A stretch of 22,975 nucleotides of DNA from Collinsella sp. (GCA_022745215.1 JAIIWC010000027.1:1-22975), one strand, 5' to 3'. Numbered from the stretch's first letter, positions 14,432-21,482 are shown. The notes: a model not told the origin generated them from the sequence alone. Translations and numbers: made by a program.

Positions 14432-15827
14432 AAAGTTCTCCCTGTTCGAGGTCATCCTCTCGGTTATCTGCGTTGTCTTTACCATCGAGGCGGCCGCTCC
14501 GGCATCTGCCATGGGTAACGTGCAGTTCTTCTGGTGGATCTTCCTCATCATTACGTTTTTGCTTCCCTATGGCCTGGTGGTGGCCGAGCTCGGTACGGCG
14601 TTCGATTCCGAGGGCGGCCTGTACGATTGGGTTCGCCTGGGCTTGGGCGACCGTTGGGGCGCCCGCTGCTCCTGGTGCTATTGGGTCAACTTTCCACTGT
14701 GGGTGGCAAGTATCGCCTGCATGTTCCCCAGTGTCATCAATGCGGTATGGGGTGTCGAGTTTTCGCTCGGGGTCCGAATTGCCATCGAGCTTGCCTTTGT
14801 GTGGAGCGTCACGGTCATGGCAATGCAGCCGGTGGCCGAGGCCGATTGGGTCATGGATGGCGGCGCCGTCATCAAGGTGCTCATTACCGCCGTGGTGGGA
14901 ATCGTCGGCATCTGGTTTGCCTGCAATAACGGCTTTGCCAACGATATGTCGTTTAAGACCTTTGTCCCCGATCTGGGAGACACTAACTCACTGACGTATC
15001 TTTCGATCATCCTCTTCAATTTTATGGGCTTTGAGGTGGTCGCGACCTTTGCCAGCACGATGAAAAACCCGTCGCGTGATATCCCCAAGGCGGTTATCGC
15101 CGGCGGCGTTGCCATTGCGGCAATCTACATCATTTGCGGTATCGGCATTGGGGCTGCGGTTCCCACCGAGCAGCTTTCGCTCGATTCGGGCATTGTGGAC
15201 GCGGTTGCCGCCATGGTGGGGCGCGCTCACCCGCTGACGATGATTGTGGGCATGACCTTTTTGGTAACGCTGTTTGCCAACATGATCTGTTGGAGCTTTG
15301 GCGTCAACAACGTGGCGAGCTATGCCGCGCGCCATGGCAACATGCCGCGTCCCTTTGCGCTGGTGTCCAAGAAGACCGGCATGCCCAACGGCTCGGCACT
15401 CATTAACGGTTGTTTTGCCAGCTTGGTGCTGCTACTTCAGATTCCGCTGGGCGAAGGTTCCGACGTCTTTTGGGTCTTCTTCTCGATGAACGTCGTCTTT
15501 CTGCTCATGAGCTATATCCCGATGTTCCCGGCGTTTTGGCGCCTGCGTAAATACGACGACCGCCCACGTGTGTTCCGCGCGCCCTTCGAGGGCAAGGTGC
15601 TTGCGGTAGCGCTTGCGATTCCCGTGGTGGAGCTCGTGCTTTCGATTGTTGCCACGATTGTGCCGCTCAACAGCTCACCCGCCGAGATGGCAAAGATGCC
15701 GATCCTCATGGGCGTGGTGATCGGCGTGTTGCTGGGCGAGGTTTCGCGCCTCATATCGCGCCGCGGCCGCAGTGTCGACAATCCCGGCGTCGGTGCAAGG
15801 GAGTCAGGTTACTTTGCATCAAAATAG
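14421..15827 (+). CDS. APC-family permease, probable agmatine/putrescine exchanger (copy 2)
   Basis: A 468-aa permease clearly paralogous to the one at 10861. The shared blocks are ICVVFTIEAAAPASAMGN, QFFWWIFLIITFLLPYGLVV, AELGTAFDSEGGLYDWVR, NGFANDMSFKTFVPDLGDTN, ILFNFMGFEVV and YIPMFPAFWRLRKYD, with about 12 hydrophobic segments. The start is GTG at 14421 with AGGGGGAG seven bases upstream. The ATG-initiated frame in another phase is a shadow. It has its own long structured leader, so its expression may be set apart from the ptcA operon. Codon use is slightly less biased than in copy 1, suggesting lower expression or longer divergence (impression only). The substrate is inferred from context. 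Confidence 0.88.
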   Translation: MAGKKFSLFEVILSVICVVFTIEAAAPASAMGNVQFFWWIFLIITFLLPYGLVVAELGTAFDSEGGLYDWVRLGLGDRWGARCSWCYWVNFPLWVASIACMFPSVINAVWGVEFSLGVRIAIELAFVWSVTVMAMQPVAEADWVMDGGAVIKVLITAVVGIVGIWFACNNGFANDMSFKTFVPDLGDTNSLTYLSIILFNFMGFEVVATFASTMKNPSRDIPKAVIAGGVAIAAIYIICGIGIGAAVPTEQLSLDSGIVDAVAAMVGRAHPLTMIVGMTFLVTLFANMICWSFGVNNVASYAARHGNMPRPFALVSKKTGMPNGSALINGCFASLVLLLQIPLGEGSDVFWVFFSMNVVFLLMSYIPMFPAFWRLRKYDDRPRVFRAPFEGKVLAVALAIPVVELVLSIVATIVPLNSSPAEMAKMPILMGVVIGVLLGEVSRLISRRGRSVDNPGVGARESGYFASK

Positions 15828-15857
15828 TAGCGCCGCGAGTTGCGCGGCGCTTGATGC
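15816..15857. terminator. Hairpin between permease 2 and the convergent small gene
   Basis: AGCGCCGCG (15829-15837) pairs exactly with CGCGGCGCT (15843-15851). An outer GCATCAA/TTGATGC stem (15816-15822, 15851-15857) reaches into the last codons of the permease. The near-symmetry would let it work for the convergent gene at 15866 as well. The U tract is weak. Confidence 0.5.
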
Positions 15858-15865
15858 ATCTTGGA

Positions 15866-16057
15866 TTACTGTTCGCGGTGCTCGGGATCAGAAGCGAGCT
15901 TAGGCGCAAAGTAGGGGACGTGGCCCAGGTAAGGGCAGCTGTCCGTGCGTTCGTCGACAACACAGGGGATATCGTCGTAGGTGAGTGAGTCGCTCAGGCG
16001 GGCGATGGCCTTGGCTGCAGGAGCGACGAGCATCTTGAGCGGTGCGATAGGCGCCAT
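15866..16057 (-). CDS. Small hypothetical protein with a CxxxxxxxxC pair
   Basis: A 63-aa protein beginning MAPIAPLKMLVAPAAKAIAR, with an amphipathic or weakly hydrophobic N-terminus and a polar C-terminal half containing PCVVDERTDSCPYLG. AAAGGAG five bases before the ATG at 16057 is a near-perfect ribosome binding site, which is the main reason to accept it as real. It has no known domain that I recognise. It lies alone on the minus strand between permease 2 and repeat copy 2. The two cysteines eight residues apart, with nearby His and Asp, could bind metal, but this is speculation. Confidence 0.6.
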   Translation of the reverse strand: MAPIAPLKMLVAPAAKAIARLSDSLTYDDIPCVVDERTDSCPYLGHVPYFAPKLASDPEHREQ

Positions 16058-16161
16058 GGCATCTCCTTTTCTTCATGCGACCCGTGTTTTGGCGTGAATG
16101 TATACGCCGCAAGTCTAGCATCCCGCCGCGGAGAGCTTCAAACCACCACAAAGGTGATGAG
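16058..16161. promoter_or_regulatory. Short gap upstream of the 63-aa gene
   Basis: It must contain the promoter of the minus-strand small gene and perhaps its operator. I see no clear -35/-10 pair. The repeat copy starts at 16162. Confidence 0.25.
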
Positions 16162-16379
16162 CAGATGCAAGTGAGTAGACTTTTTTGAACTTACCGAGCA
16201 CATCGCAACAAATACTCAATAAAACCGCAGGTCAGAGCTGTGGCGTTTTGGGGCGTGCTTGGTCTCCTACAAAAAGCCTACTCACCTGGTTTTTCTGCTA
16301 GAAGACCGCCGCGATGGAAGGCAGCTCCCTCGTGGCGACAGACATTTGCCCAGATAAAACCTGCCAAAATAAACCTGTC
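16162..16379. repeat. 220-bp structured intergenic repeat, copy 2
   Basis: This matches 8125-8344 in the same orientation with scattered substitutions and small indels. Conserved landmarks are GCAGATGCAAGTGAGTAG, CCGAGCACATCGC, CGCAGGTCAG, GCTGTGGCGTTTTG, GCCTACTCAC and CCCAGATAAAACCTGCCA. The terminator hairpin that is perfect in copy 1 is degraded here (near 16306-16337). In the big palindrome one G-C pair of copy 1 is an A-T pair here, a compensating change. It ends 75 bases from the stop of the LuxR gene at 16455. Confidence 0.8.
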
Positions 16380-16422
16380 TACTCTTTGAGCCAGAGCCGA
16401 CAATAATTCAAATGGCGAAATC

Positions 16423-16456
16423 AAAGGGTGTTCTCCGTATGGAGGGCGCCCTTTTT
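16423..16456 (+). terminator. Intrinsic terminator, fully paired only as plus-strand RNA
   Basis: 16423-16436 pairs with 16441-16454 across 14 positions, including three G-U pairs, with a GTAT loop and TTTTT after it. The T tract overlaps the stop codon of the minus-strand LuxR gene. On the minus strand the G-U positions become C-A mismatches, so it is better suited to rightward transcripts. Confidence 0.65.
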
Positions 16457-17258
16457 ATCGCGGGATGTTTTGCGTGGCAGTCATGAGGCCCAGGCGGTTG
16501 CTGACGCCGAGCTTGCGATAGATGGCGTTGACGTGCTTCTTGACGGTTGACTCGCTTATGAATAGCTCGTTTGCCATCTGTTTGTTCGTTTTGCCGCCGA
16601 GCATGAGCCGCATGACTTCGGCTTCGCGCGGTTGGATATTGTGTTCTGTAATGAAGGCGTTCAGATGGTTTGTGTCTTCGGTCTGGGTGAGTTTAATGCC
16701 CCGAGGATAGAGGTTGGCGAGCGCGAGGCTCGCGTGCCGAGCGATTTCGGGCAGGATTGCGAGCTCGGTGTCGGTGAAGTCCCCGGCCGTGCGTTCGCGA
16801 AACAGGGTGATGCTTCCCAGCGGGCTGTCGTTGTGCGCGAGCGTGGCCGTGCAGCCAAAGTAGACGCCCTGCGGTTCCATCCATTTGCGATAGATGGGCG
16901 TGGCGTCGCGTCGCTCGACGTCGACGAGGTCGAGGTCGCGGTAGACGCCGACCTTATGTAGGTCAAAGCTCCATGTTGTATAGTCCATCGCGGCGTAGCG
17001 GTTGTAGTAGTCGCTCAGCGCGCGGTCGTCCATTCCGCTGCTTGCGGGGTGGACGTAGCGTGGCGCATCACTGCTTGCCGCTTCGATCAGGTCGAACATG
17101 GCGATCCGATGAGGCACGAGTCCTGTCGTTCCCTCGAGGGTCTCCTTTTGCAGCATATCGACACCGTGTGATGCGTGGATTGCGAGTGCGAGCTCGTTGA
17201 GGGCGGTCCAGGTCGTACTGTCCAGCTCAATAGTTTGCTGTTTATTGCATGGGGGCAT
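16455..17258 (-). CDS. LuxR-type transcriptional regulator with GAF-like N-terminal domain
   Basis: A 267-aa protein. Residues 206-255 are a LuxR/GerE helix-turn-helix (NIQPREAEVMRLMLGGKTNK, then QMANELFISESTVKKHVNAIYRKLG split at 227). The N-terminal 190 residues look like a soluble sensory fold related to GAF domains (PIYRKWMEPQGVYFGCTATL, GSITLFRERTAGDFTDTE, then a helix of the ILPEIARHASLAL type that usually precedes the HTH). It should sense a small molecule in the cytoplasm. AAAGGA seven bases before the ATG at 17258 selects this start over one 12 codons upstream. It is divergent from aguA2, which it probably controls (inference). It is unrelated to the other LuxR protein outside the HTH. 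Confidence 0.9.
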   Translation of the reverse strand: MPPCNKQQTIELDSTTWTALNELALAIHASHGVDMLQKETLEGTTGLVPHRIAMFDLIEAASSDAPRYVHPASSGMDDRALSDYYNRYAAMDYTTWSFDLHKVGVYRDLDLVDVERRDATPIYRKWMEPQGVYFGCTATLAHNDSPLGSITLFRERTAGDFTDTELAILPEIARHASLALANLYPRGIKLTQTEDTNHLNAFITEHNIQPREAEVMRLMLGGKTNKQMANELFISESTVKKHVNAIYRKLGVSNRLGLMTATQNIPR

Positions 17259-17436
17259 AGGGCGTCCTTTCCATAGTGGAATCCAGTATGTCATGTTCTC
17301 GGCCTGAATAGAACTTTAGGTCAGCGAATGGTATACCGTCGGTCGCTGAAAGGGGCTCGAGGGACCATTGAGAACATCTCGGTGCGGCCGCATCATGGTC
17401 TCGTCAAGCAAAAGCACCGAAATTTAGGAGCTTGAA
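17259..17436. promoter_or_regulatory. aguA2 promoter with palindromic operator candidates
   Basis: TTGAGA (17368-17373) and CATCAT (17391-17396) form a -35/-10 pair with exactly 17 bases between them, giving a leader of about 35 bases. Upstream, TCAGCGA (17321-17327) and TCGCTGA (17343-17349) flank a perfect GGTATACC palindrome (17330-17337). This is well placed for an activator such as the divergent LuxR protein. ATGTTCTC (17293-17300) and GAGAACAT, which overlaps the -35, form a further perfect inverted pair. Confidence 0.5.
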
Positions 17437-18558
17437 ATGAAGACCATCTACGAGAGTGAGTCCACACCTAAGAAGGACGGGTTCTATATGCCCGGCGAGT
17501 ATGAGGAGCAGGAGCGTACCTGGATTCTGTGGCCGCACCGCTCCGACGTGTGGCGCTGCGGTGCCAAGCCGGCGCAGAAGGTCTTTACCGAGATTATTAA
17601 GACCGTTGCGCGCTTCCAACCCATCACCGTTGGTGTCAATGCCGAGGATTTCCCTGCGGTGTGCGAGATTTTCGATGGCGTTGAGAACGTGCGCGTTATC
17701 CACATGGAGTACAACGACAGCTGGATTCGCGACCCCGGCCCGGCGTTCCTTGTTAATGACAATGGTGAGGTTGCTCTTTCGCACTTCCACTTTAATGCTT
17801 ACGGCGGTTTCATTGACGGCCTGTATTTCCCGTGGGACAAGGATGCGAGCATCGGCTTGCAGGTGGCGCAGCTCGAGCAGGTCAACCGCTATCGTCCCGA
17901 GGATTACATCCTCGAGGGCGGCTCGTTTAACTGCGACGGCCAGGGCACCGTGGTGACCACCGAGATGTGCCTGCTCAATGAGGACCGCAACCCCCAGTAC
18001 ACCAAGGAGCAGATTGAGGAGAAGCTCTCTGAGTATCTCGGTATCGAGAAGGTTATCTGGATCAAGGACGGTATCGATCCGTACGAAACGAACGGGCACG
18101 TGGACGACGTCGCATGCTTTAGTGCGCCCGGCGAGGTCTGCTGCATGTGGACCGATGATCCCAACCATAAGTTCTACAAGGAGTGCCAAGAGGCGTATAA
18201 GACGCTTTCCGAGACGACGGATGCCCGTGGCCGCAAGCTCAAGATCCACAAGGTGATTATGCCTGCGACCTCGGTATATATGACCGAGGAGGAGGCATCG
18301 ACCATCGATCCCGTCGAGGGCGTGCTGCCGCGTACCCCCGAGGACGCTTTCGAGCCGAGCTACCTCAACTTCTTGCCCATCAACGGGGCGGTGCTGGTGC
18401 CACAGTTTGGCGACCCCAACGATGCCCAGGCACTCAAGGATATCCAAGCCGCCTATCCGAATCGCGAGGTCATCGGTATCATGACGCGCGAGGTCATCTA
18501 TGGTGGCGGCAACATCCATTGCATCACCCAGCAGCAGCCCAAGGCGCGCTGCAAGTAG
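17437..18558 (+). CDS. aguA: Agmatine deiminase, canonical copy 2
   Basis: A 373-aa agmatine iminohydrolase of normal length, close to the Enterococcus/Streptococcus enzymes. Asp99 lies in NDSWIRDPGPAF, Glu160 in YILEGGSF, His221 and Asp223 in NGHVDD, and the nucleophile Cys362 in YGGGNIHCITQQ. The substrate loop after WIRD has the expected GP, unlike copy 1. It converts agmatine to N-carbamoylputrescine, which ptcA at 9655 can process. TAGGAG six bases before the ATG at 17437 gives a clear start. It is a single-gene transcript, with its own promoter behind a divergent LuxR gene and a strong terminator at 18599, so it is controlled apart from copy 1. Confidence 0.95.
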   Translation: MKTIYESESTPKKDGFYMPGEYEEQERTWILWPHRSDVWRCGAKPAQKVFTEIIKTVARFQPITVGVNAEDFPAVCEIFDGVENVRVIHMEYNDSWIRDPGPAFLVNDNGEVALSHFHFNAYGGFIDGLYFPWDKDASIGLQVAQLEQVNRYRPEDYILEGGSFNCDGQGTVVTTEMCLLNEDRNPQYTKEQIEEKLSEYLGIEKVIWIKDGIDPYETNGHVDDVACFSAPGEVCCMWTDDPNHKFYKECQEAYKTLSETTDARGRKLKIHKVIMPATSVYMTEEEASTIDPVEGVLPRTPEDAFEPSYLNFLPINGAVLVPQFGDPNDAQALKDIQAAYPNREVIGIMTREVIYGGGNIHCITQQQPKARCK

Positions 18559-18598
18559 AGGCGGTTGCAGACACACGGGGTAGTGTCGATATGACCTG

Positions 18599-18632
18599 GG
18601 GCCCGCTGGCGCACACGCTGGCGGGCCCTTTT
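18599..18632 (+). terminator. Intrinsic terminator after aguA2
   Basis: GGGCCCGC (18599-18606) pairs with GCGGGCCC (18621-18628). An inner GCG-CACA-CGC helix completes the stem, and TTTT follows. It lies 40 bases beyond the aguA2 stop codon. Confidence 0.85.
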
Positions 18633-18698
18633 GCGTGCGGCGGGCAGCGTTGCACGCGGGCACTCGGGTCTAAGCGAGGGTACCAGGGGGCCTTGCTT

Positions 18699-18731
18699 AT
18701 CGTCGATAGTTGGTCTAGAATCGTCGATAGT
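18699..18731 (+). promoter_or_regulatory. Tandem palindromic operator upstream of the AlbA_2-type regulator
   Basis: ATCGTCGATAGT occurs at 18699-18710 and again at 18720-18731, exactly 21 bases apart, or two helical turns. Each contains the palindrome ATCG-T-CGAT, and a related TCGATGATAG follows at once. The pair ends 17 bases before the start codon at 18749, a good place for autoregulation. Confidence 0.5.
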
Positions 18732-18748
18732 CGATGATAGGGGGTAGC

Positions 18749-20299
18749 ATGCAGCTTGTTGAAAGTGAGACCGTGGAGTTCAAGTGCACGTTTACCCCTA
18801 AGCTGCTCAAAGCTGTGGTGGCGTTTGCCAATTCGAATGGCGGTACCTTGTATATCGGAATCGACGATTTTGGCAGCATCGTCGGCGTGGACGATATCGA
18901 TGCCACCATGCTTCAATGCTCTAATGCAATAACCGATGGCGTGTATCCCGACGTTTCTGAAATCACGACGGTCTCCGCATTGGACATCGATGGCGCAGCG
19001 TTGGTGAAAATCGAGGTGGAAGCGGGTCCTCACAAGCCGTACTGCCTGTGCTCGAAGGGATTTGTTCCCGCCGGGGTATATCGGCGCCTGGGTCCTGCCA
19101 ACGTGCCCATCGAGATGGCCCAGATCCGCTCGATGATCAAGCGCACCGACGGCGATTATTTTGAGACCGGGCGCTCTCATGAACAGAGCTTGACGTTTTT
19201 TGAAGCCGAGCGGGTCTTTAGGCGCGCGGAGATTACGTTTGACCAAACCTCTCAAAAGAATCTCGGTCTTATCGATGAGCTGGGCTTTTACACCAATTTG
19301 GCACTGCTGGTCTCTGATCAAAACCCCTTTGCAGTCCGCGCTGGCCTCTTCAACGACGATGCGTATACCGAGTTCATCGACCGTCAGGATGGCGAGGGCT
19401 CGATCTTCAGGCAGATAGAGGATATCGAACGGTTCCTCAATATATCGAACGCGACGCGTATGTACTTTGTGCCGGGAAGGCTCGATCGCATAGATAAGGA
19501 CGACTATCCCCGCGAGGCTGTTCGAGAGGGAATTCTGAACCTGTTTATCCATCGCGACTACGAATCTTCGGTGGCGTCTCTTATCAAGATGAGCCGTACG
19601 GCGCTTGAATTTACCAATGCGGGAGGGCCGCAGCACATCAGCGTCGAGGAGGCGCTTGCGGGCGGCTCGGACGCTCGGAATCCAAAGCTGCAACTGCTCT
19701 TTTTGCGTCTGGGGATGGTTGAGGCGTTTGGAACGGGCCTCAAGGGGATCCGTGCGCTCTATGAGGCGGAAGGGTTGGAACCCGAAGTCTGCGCCTACCC
19801 TGCAATGTTTAGGTTGTCGCTGCCCAACGTCAACGCCGTGCGCAATTCCTATCTGACGCCTCGTGGCAATAGCGGTCCCAACTTGCGTGGGGATTACAGC
19901 GATTATGAGCAGCTCGAGCGGGAAGGGGCGCTGCCGCCCGATGTTTCGCAGGCGTTTGCATCCGTGCGAGCGCAGCGAGAGGGGCACGTGTCGATGAATG
20001 GCGACTGCGGCCACGAGGTGCGCGCCAAGCTCGTGGAGGAGCTTGGCTTTGATGTTGCGTGCAAGGCGTCCGCGATGCTACAGGATGTCTCGGACGAGCG
20101 ACGTGGTGGATACGCTCGCGCCTTGATTCGCTTTGCCCTTGAGCGGCCCCGCGGTTTTACGCGCCAGGATGCTTCGGACGCTCTGGGAACTGGGCGCGAC
20201 GTGACGCTGCGGGTTATCAACGGTTTGCTTGAGGAAGGCGCACTCGTTAAAGAGGGGCGCGCTCGGGCGACGAGATATCGCGCTGTCGGACAGGTTTAG
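18749..20299 (+). CDS. AlbA_2 (Schlafen-like) DNA-binding / ATPase-like transcriptional regulator
   Basis: A 516-aa protein. Residues 1-130 form an AlbA_2/Schlafen-type domain (ETVEFKCTFTPKLLKAVVAF, then FANSNGGTLYIGIDDFG and GVYRRLGPANVP). Residues about 255-360 resemble the GHKL-like C-terminal ATPase domain found in such regulators (REAVREGILNLFIHRDYES, FTNAGGP, VEAFGTGLKGI). Residues about 450-516 form a winged-helix module (GFTRQDASDALGTGRDVT, then VINGLLEEGALVKEG). AGGGGGT before the ATG at 18749 favours this start over 18734. Proteins of this type are annotated as ATP-binding transcriptional regulators, and their targets are mostly unknown. The tandem palindrome just upstream suggests it represses itself. 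The neighbours give no pathway. Confidence 0.85.
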   Translation: MQLVESETVEFKCTFTPKLLKAVVAFANSNGGTLYIGIDDFGSIVGVDDIDATMLQCSNAITDGVYPDVSEITTVSALDIDGAALVKIEVEAGPHKPYCLCSKGFVPAGVYRRLGPANVPIEMAQIRSMIKRTDGDYFETGRSHEQSLTFFEAERVFRRAEITFDQTSQKNLGLIDELGFYTNLALLVSDQNPFAVRAGLFNDDAYTEFIDRQDGEGSIFRQIEDIERFLNISNATRMYFVPGRLDRIDKDDYPREAVREGILNLFIHRDYESSVASLIKMSRTALEFTNAGGPQHISVEEALAGGSDARNPKLQLLFLRLGMVEAFGTGLKGIRALYEAEGLEPEVCAYPAMFRLSLPNVNAVRNSYLTPRGNSGPNLRGDYSDYEQLEREGALPPDVSQAFASVRAQREGHVSMNGDCGHEVRAKLVEELGFDVACKASAMLQDVSDERRGGYARALIRFALERPRGFTRQDASDALGTGRDVTLRVINGLLEEGALVKEGRARATRYRAVGQV

Positions 20300-20381
20300 G
20301 GACGGGCGGTCCGGCCCCCTGGGTTATTCCTGGGCAGAGGCCAAGGGCCGGGTGCCCGGCTCGCCTTGATTGAAGGGGTAC
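20300..20381. terminator. Convergent gap with GC-rich palindrome
   Basis: GCCGGG-TG-CCCGGC (20347-20360) and looser GGCC pairs lie between the convergent regulator and acetyltransferase genes. No U tract is present, so termination here is only a possibility. Confidence 0.3.
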
Positions 20382-21026
20382 TTAGAGCGTGCCGCCGTAC
20401 ATATAGACGATAAATCCGTCGCCGGTGTCCTGGCTGTGATCCTCCAGGATGCGCTTCATGTTGAGGTGCTCGTAGAACTGCCAATCGGAGTTGCAGTCGC
20501 TCATCAGGAAGAATTTGGTGCACCCGGCTTTGGCGAGTTCGGCGCGCGCAAGGTCGATGAGCGCACGGCCGAGCCCCTTGCCCTGCCATTCGGGCACGAT
20601 GATGATCAGGTTGAGCTGGCCCTGGGCATATTCGTTGCCCGTGGCGGCAAAGCGGTCGGCTGTTGCCTTCTCGCGGCTATCGCCAAAGAGCGAGCCTTCG
20701 AGCTTGGCATCGGCGGTCTTTGCCATCTCGGTTGCCTGGGCGAACATCTCGTTGTAGCAGGGCTCCCACGTGGGATTGGTGCGTGGTTTGCCGTCTTCGA
20801 AAATGCCGATGCAGCAAGCGGCGATGATGCGGCCTTCAGCTTCGGCAACGAGCGCGATGGGGGAGCGCTGCAGCTGCATGGCGATGTTAAAGCGCGCACA
20901 GAAATCGGCGGCTTCGACGTCGCCTCGGTTGCGCAGCGTGTTGCACCACAGCTGGTTGTAGATGGCGGCGATGCCGGCCAGGTCATCGAGCGTGGCGGCA
21001 CGCAGAGTTACGTTGTCAAGGCTCAT
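20382..21026 (-). CDS. GNAT-family N-acetyltransferase
   Basis: A 214-aa acetyltransferase that would move an acetyl group from acetyl-CoA to an amine. The acetyl-CoA-binding motif A is seen in LIIIVPEWQGKGLGRALID (about 140-158, with the Q-G-K-G-L-G loop at 148-153). It is followed by the helix LARAELAKAGC and a C-terminal region with DWQFYEHLNMKRI, which fits motif B. The N-terminal NVTLRAATLDDLAGIAAIYN is the usual first strand and helix of the fold. AAGGAG five bases before the ATG at 21026 is a good start signal and rules out a start five codons upstream. The substrate is unknown. It stands alone between a convergent regulator and the DAHP synthase gene. Confidence 0.9.
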   Translation of the reverse strand: MSLDNVTLRAATLDDLAGIAAIYNQLWCNTLRNRGDVEAADFCARFNIAMQLQRSPIALVAEAEGRIIAACCIGIFEDGKPRTNPTWEPCYNEMFAQATEMAKTADAKLEGSLFGDSREKATADRFAATGNEYAQGQLNLIIIVPEWQGKGLGRALIDLARAELAKAGCTKFFLMSDCNSDWQFYEHLNMKRILEDHSQDTGDGFIVYMYGGTL

Positions 21027-21151
21027 GGGGGCTCCTTCCAAGTTGGGTCAGGCCACTTCTGAGTGTGACATGGCCGCAGGGCGCCCGCATCAACCATTCG
21101 GCAGACGAGCCCCGATACCTCGGGGACGGAGAGGTGGTAATCGGGCAGTCA

Positions 21152-21195
21152 TTGGGGACGTTCTTAAACGACTAGTCAAACAAGAACGTCCCCAA
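21152..21195. repeat. Palindrome TTGGGGACGTTCTT with ACTAGT in the loop
   Basis: TTGGGGACGTTCTT (21152-21165) pairs exactly with 21182-21195. The 16-base loop contains the palindrome GACTAGTC (21170-21177). AGTC and GACT flank the stem as a further short pair. Both strands read almost the same, which suits a repeated palindromic element; no U tract follows. Confidence 0.6.
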
Positions 21196-21255
21196 CGACT
21201 ACCTAGCTGCCAGATTTGGCAACGCCGATGTCTTGGTAGTGCCAGCGAGCGACGT

Positions 21256-21341
21256 CCAGGGCGAACAAGTTGGCATGAAAAAGGCAAGGCATAGACCTTC
21301 TGGTCATGCCTTGCCTTTTGAATGACAAATTGTCGCCCTGG
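21256..21341 (-). terminator. 86-base hairpin, terminator of the DAHP synthase transcript
   Basis: AAAAGGCAAGGCAT (21279-21292) pairs exactly with 21306-21319, with a GACC-TTCT-GGTC cap. The pairing continues outward, imperfectly, to CCAGGGCG (21256-21263) with CGCCCTGG (21334-21341). On the minus strand the perfect stem is followed by TTTTTC, fitting termination downstream of the DAHP synthase gene. The outer arms exceed what termination requires. Confidence 0.6.
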
Positions 21342-21482
21342 GCGGCGCGCAGCGTCGAGCCATTACGCGGTTTGGTAAAACCGCGTAACCTTTTGGTCAC
21401 GCCGTCGAAGCTGAAAGGCAGATTGCCGCTCTGGCGGGTTTGCAGCGTCGGCCGGTTACGGCGTTTGGTAAAACGCCGTAAC
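21329..21482. repeat. Two tandem 60-base units ending in covarying hairpins
   Basis: Units starting at ATTG 21329 and ATTG 21422 share CGC-CTGG-CGG, GCAGCGTCG and a terminal hairpin with loop GGTA. The stems are TTACGCGGTTT/AAACCGCGTAA (21363-21388) and GTTACGGCGTTT/AAACGCCGTAAC (21455-21482). The stem bases differ between copies, but both stay perfectly paired. They sit between the DAHP synthase stop codon and its terminator. Confidence 0.6.
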
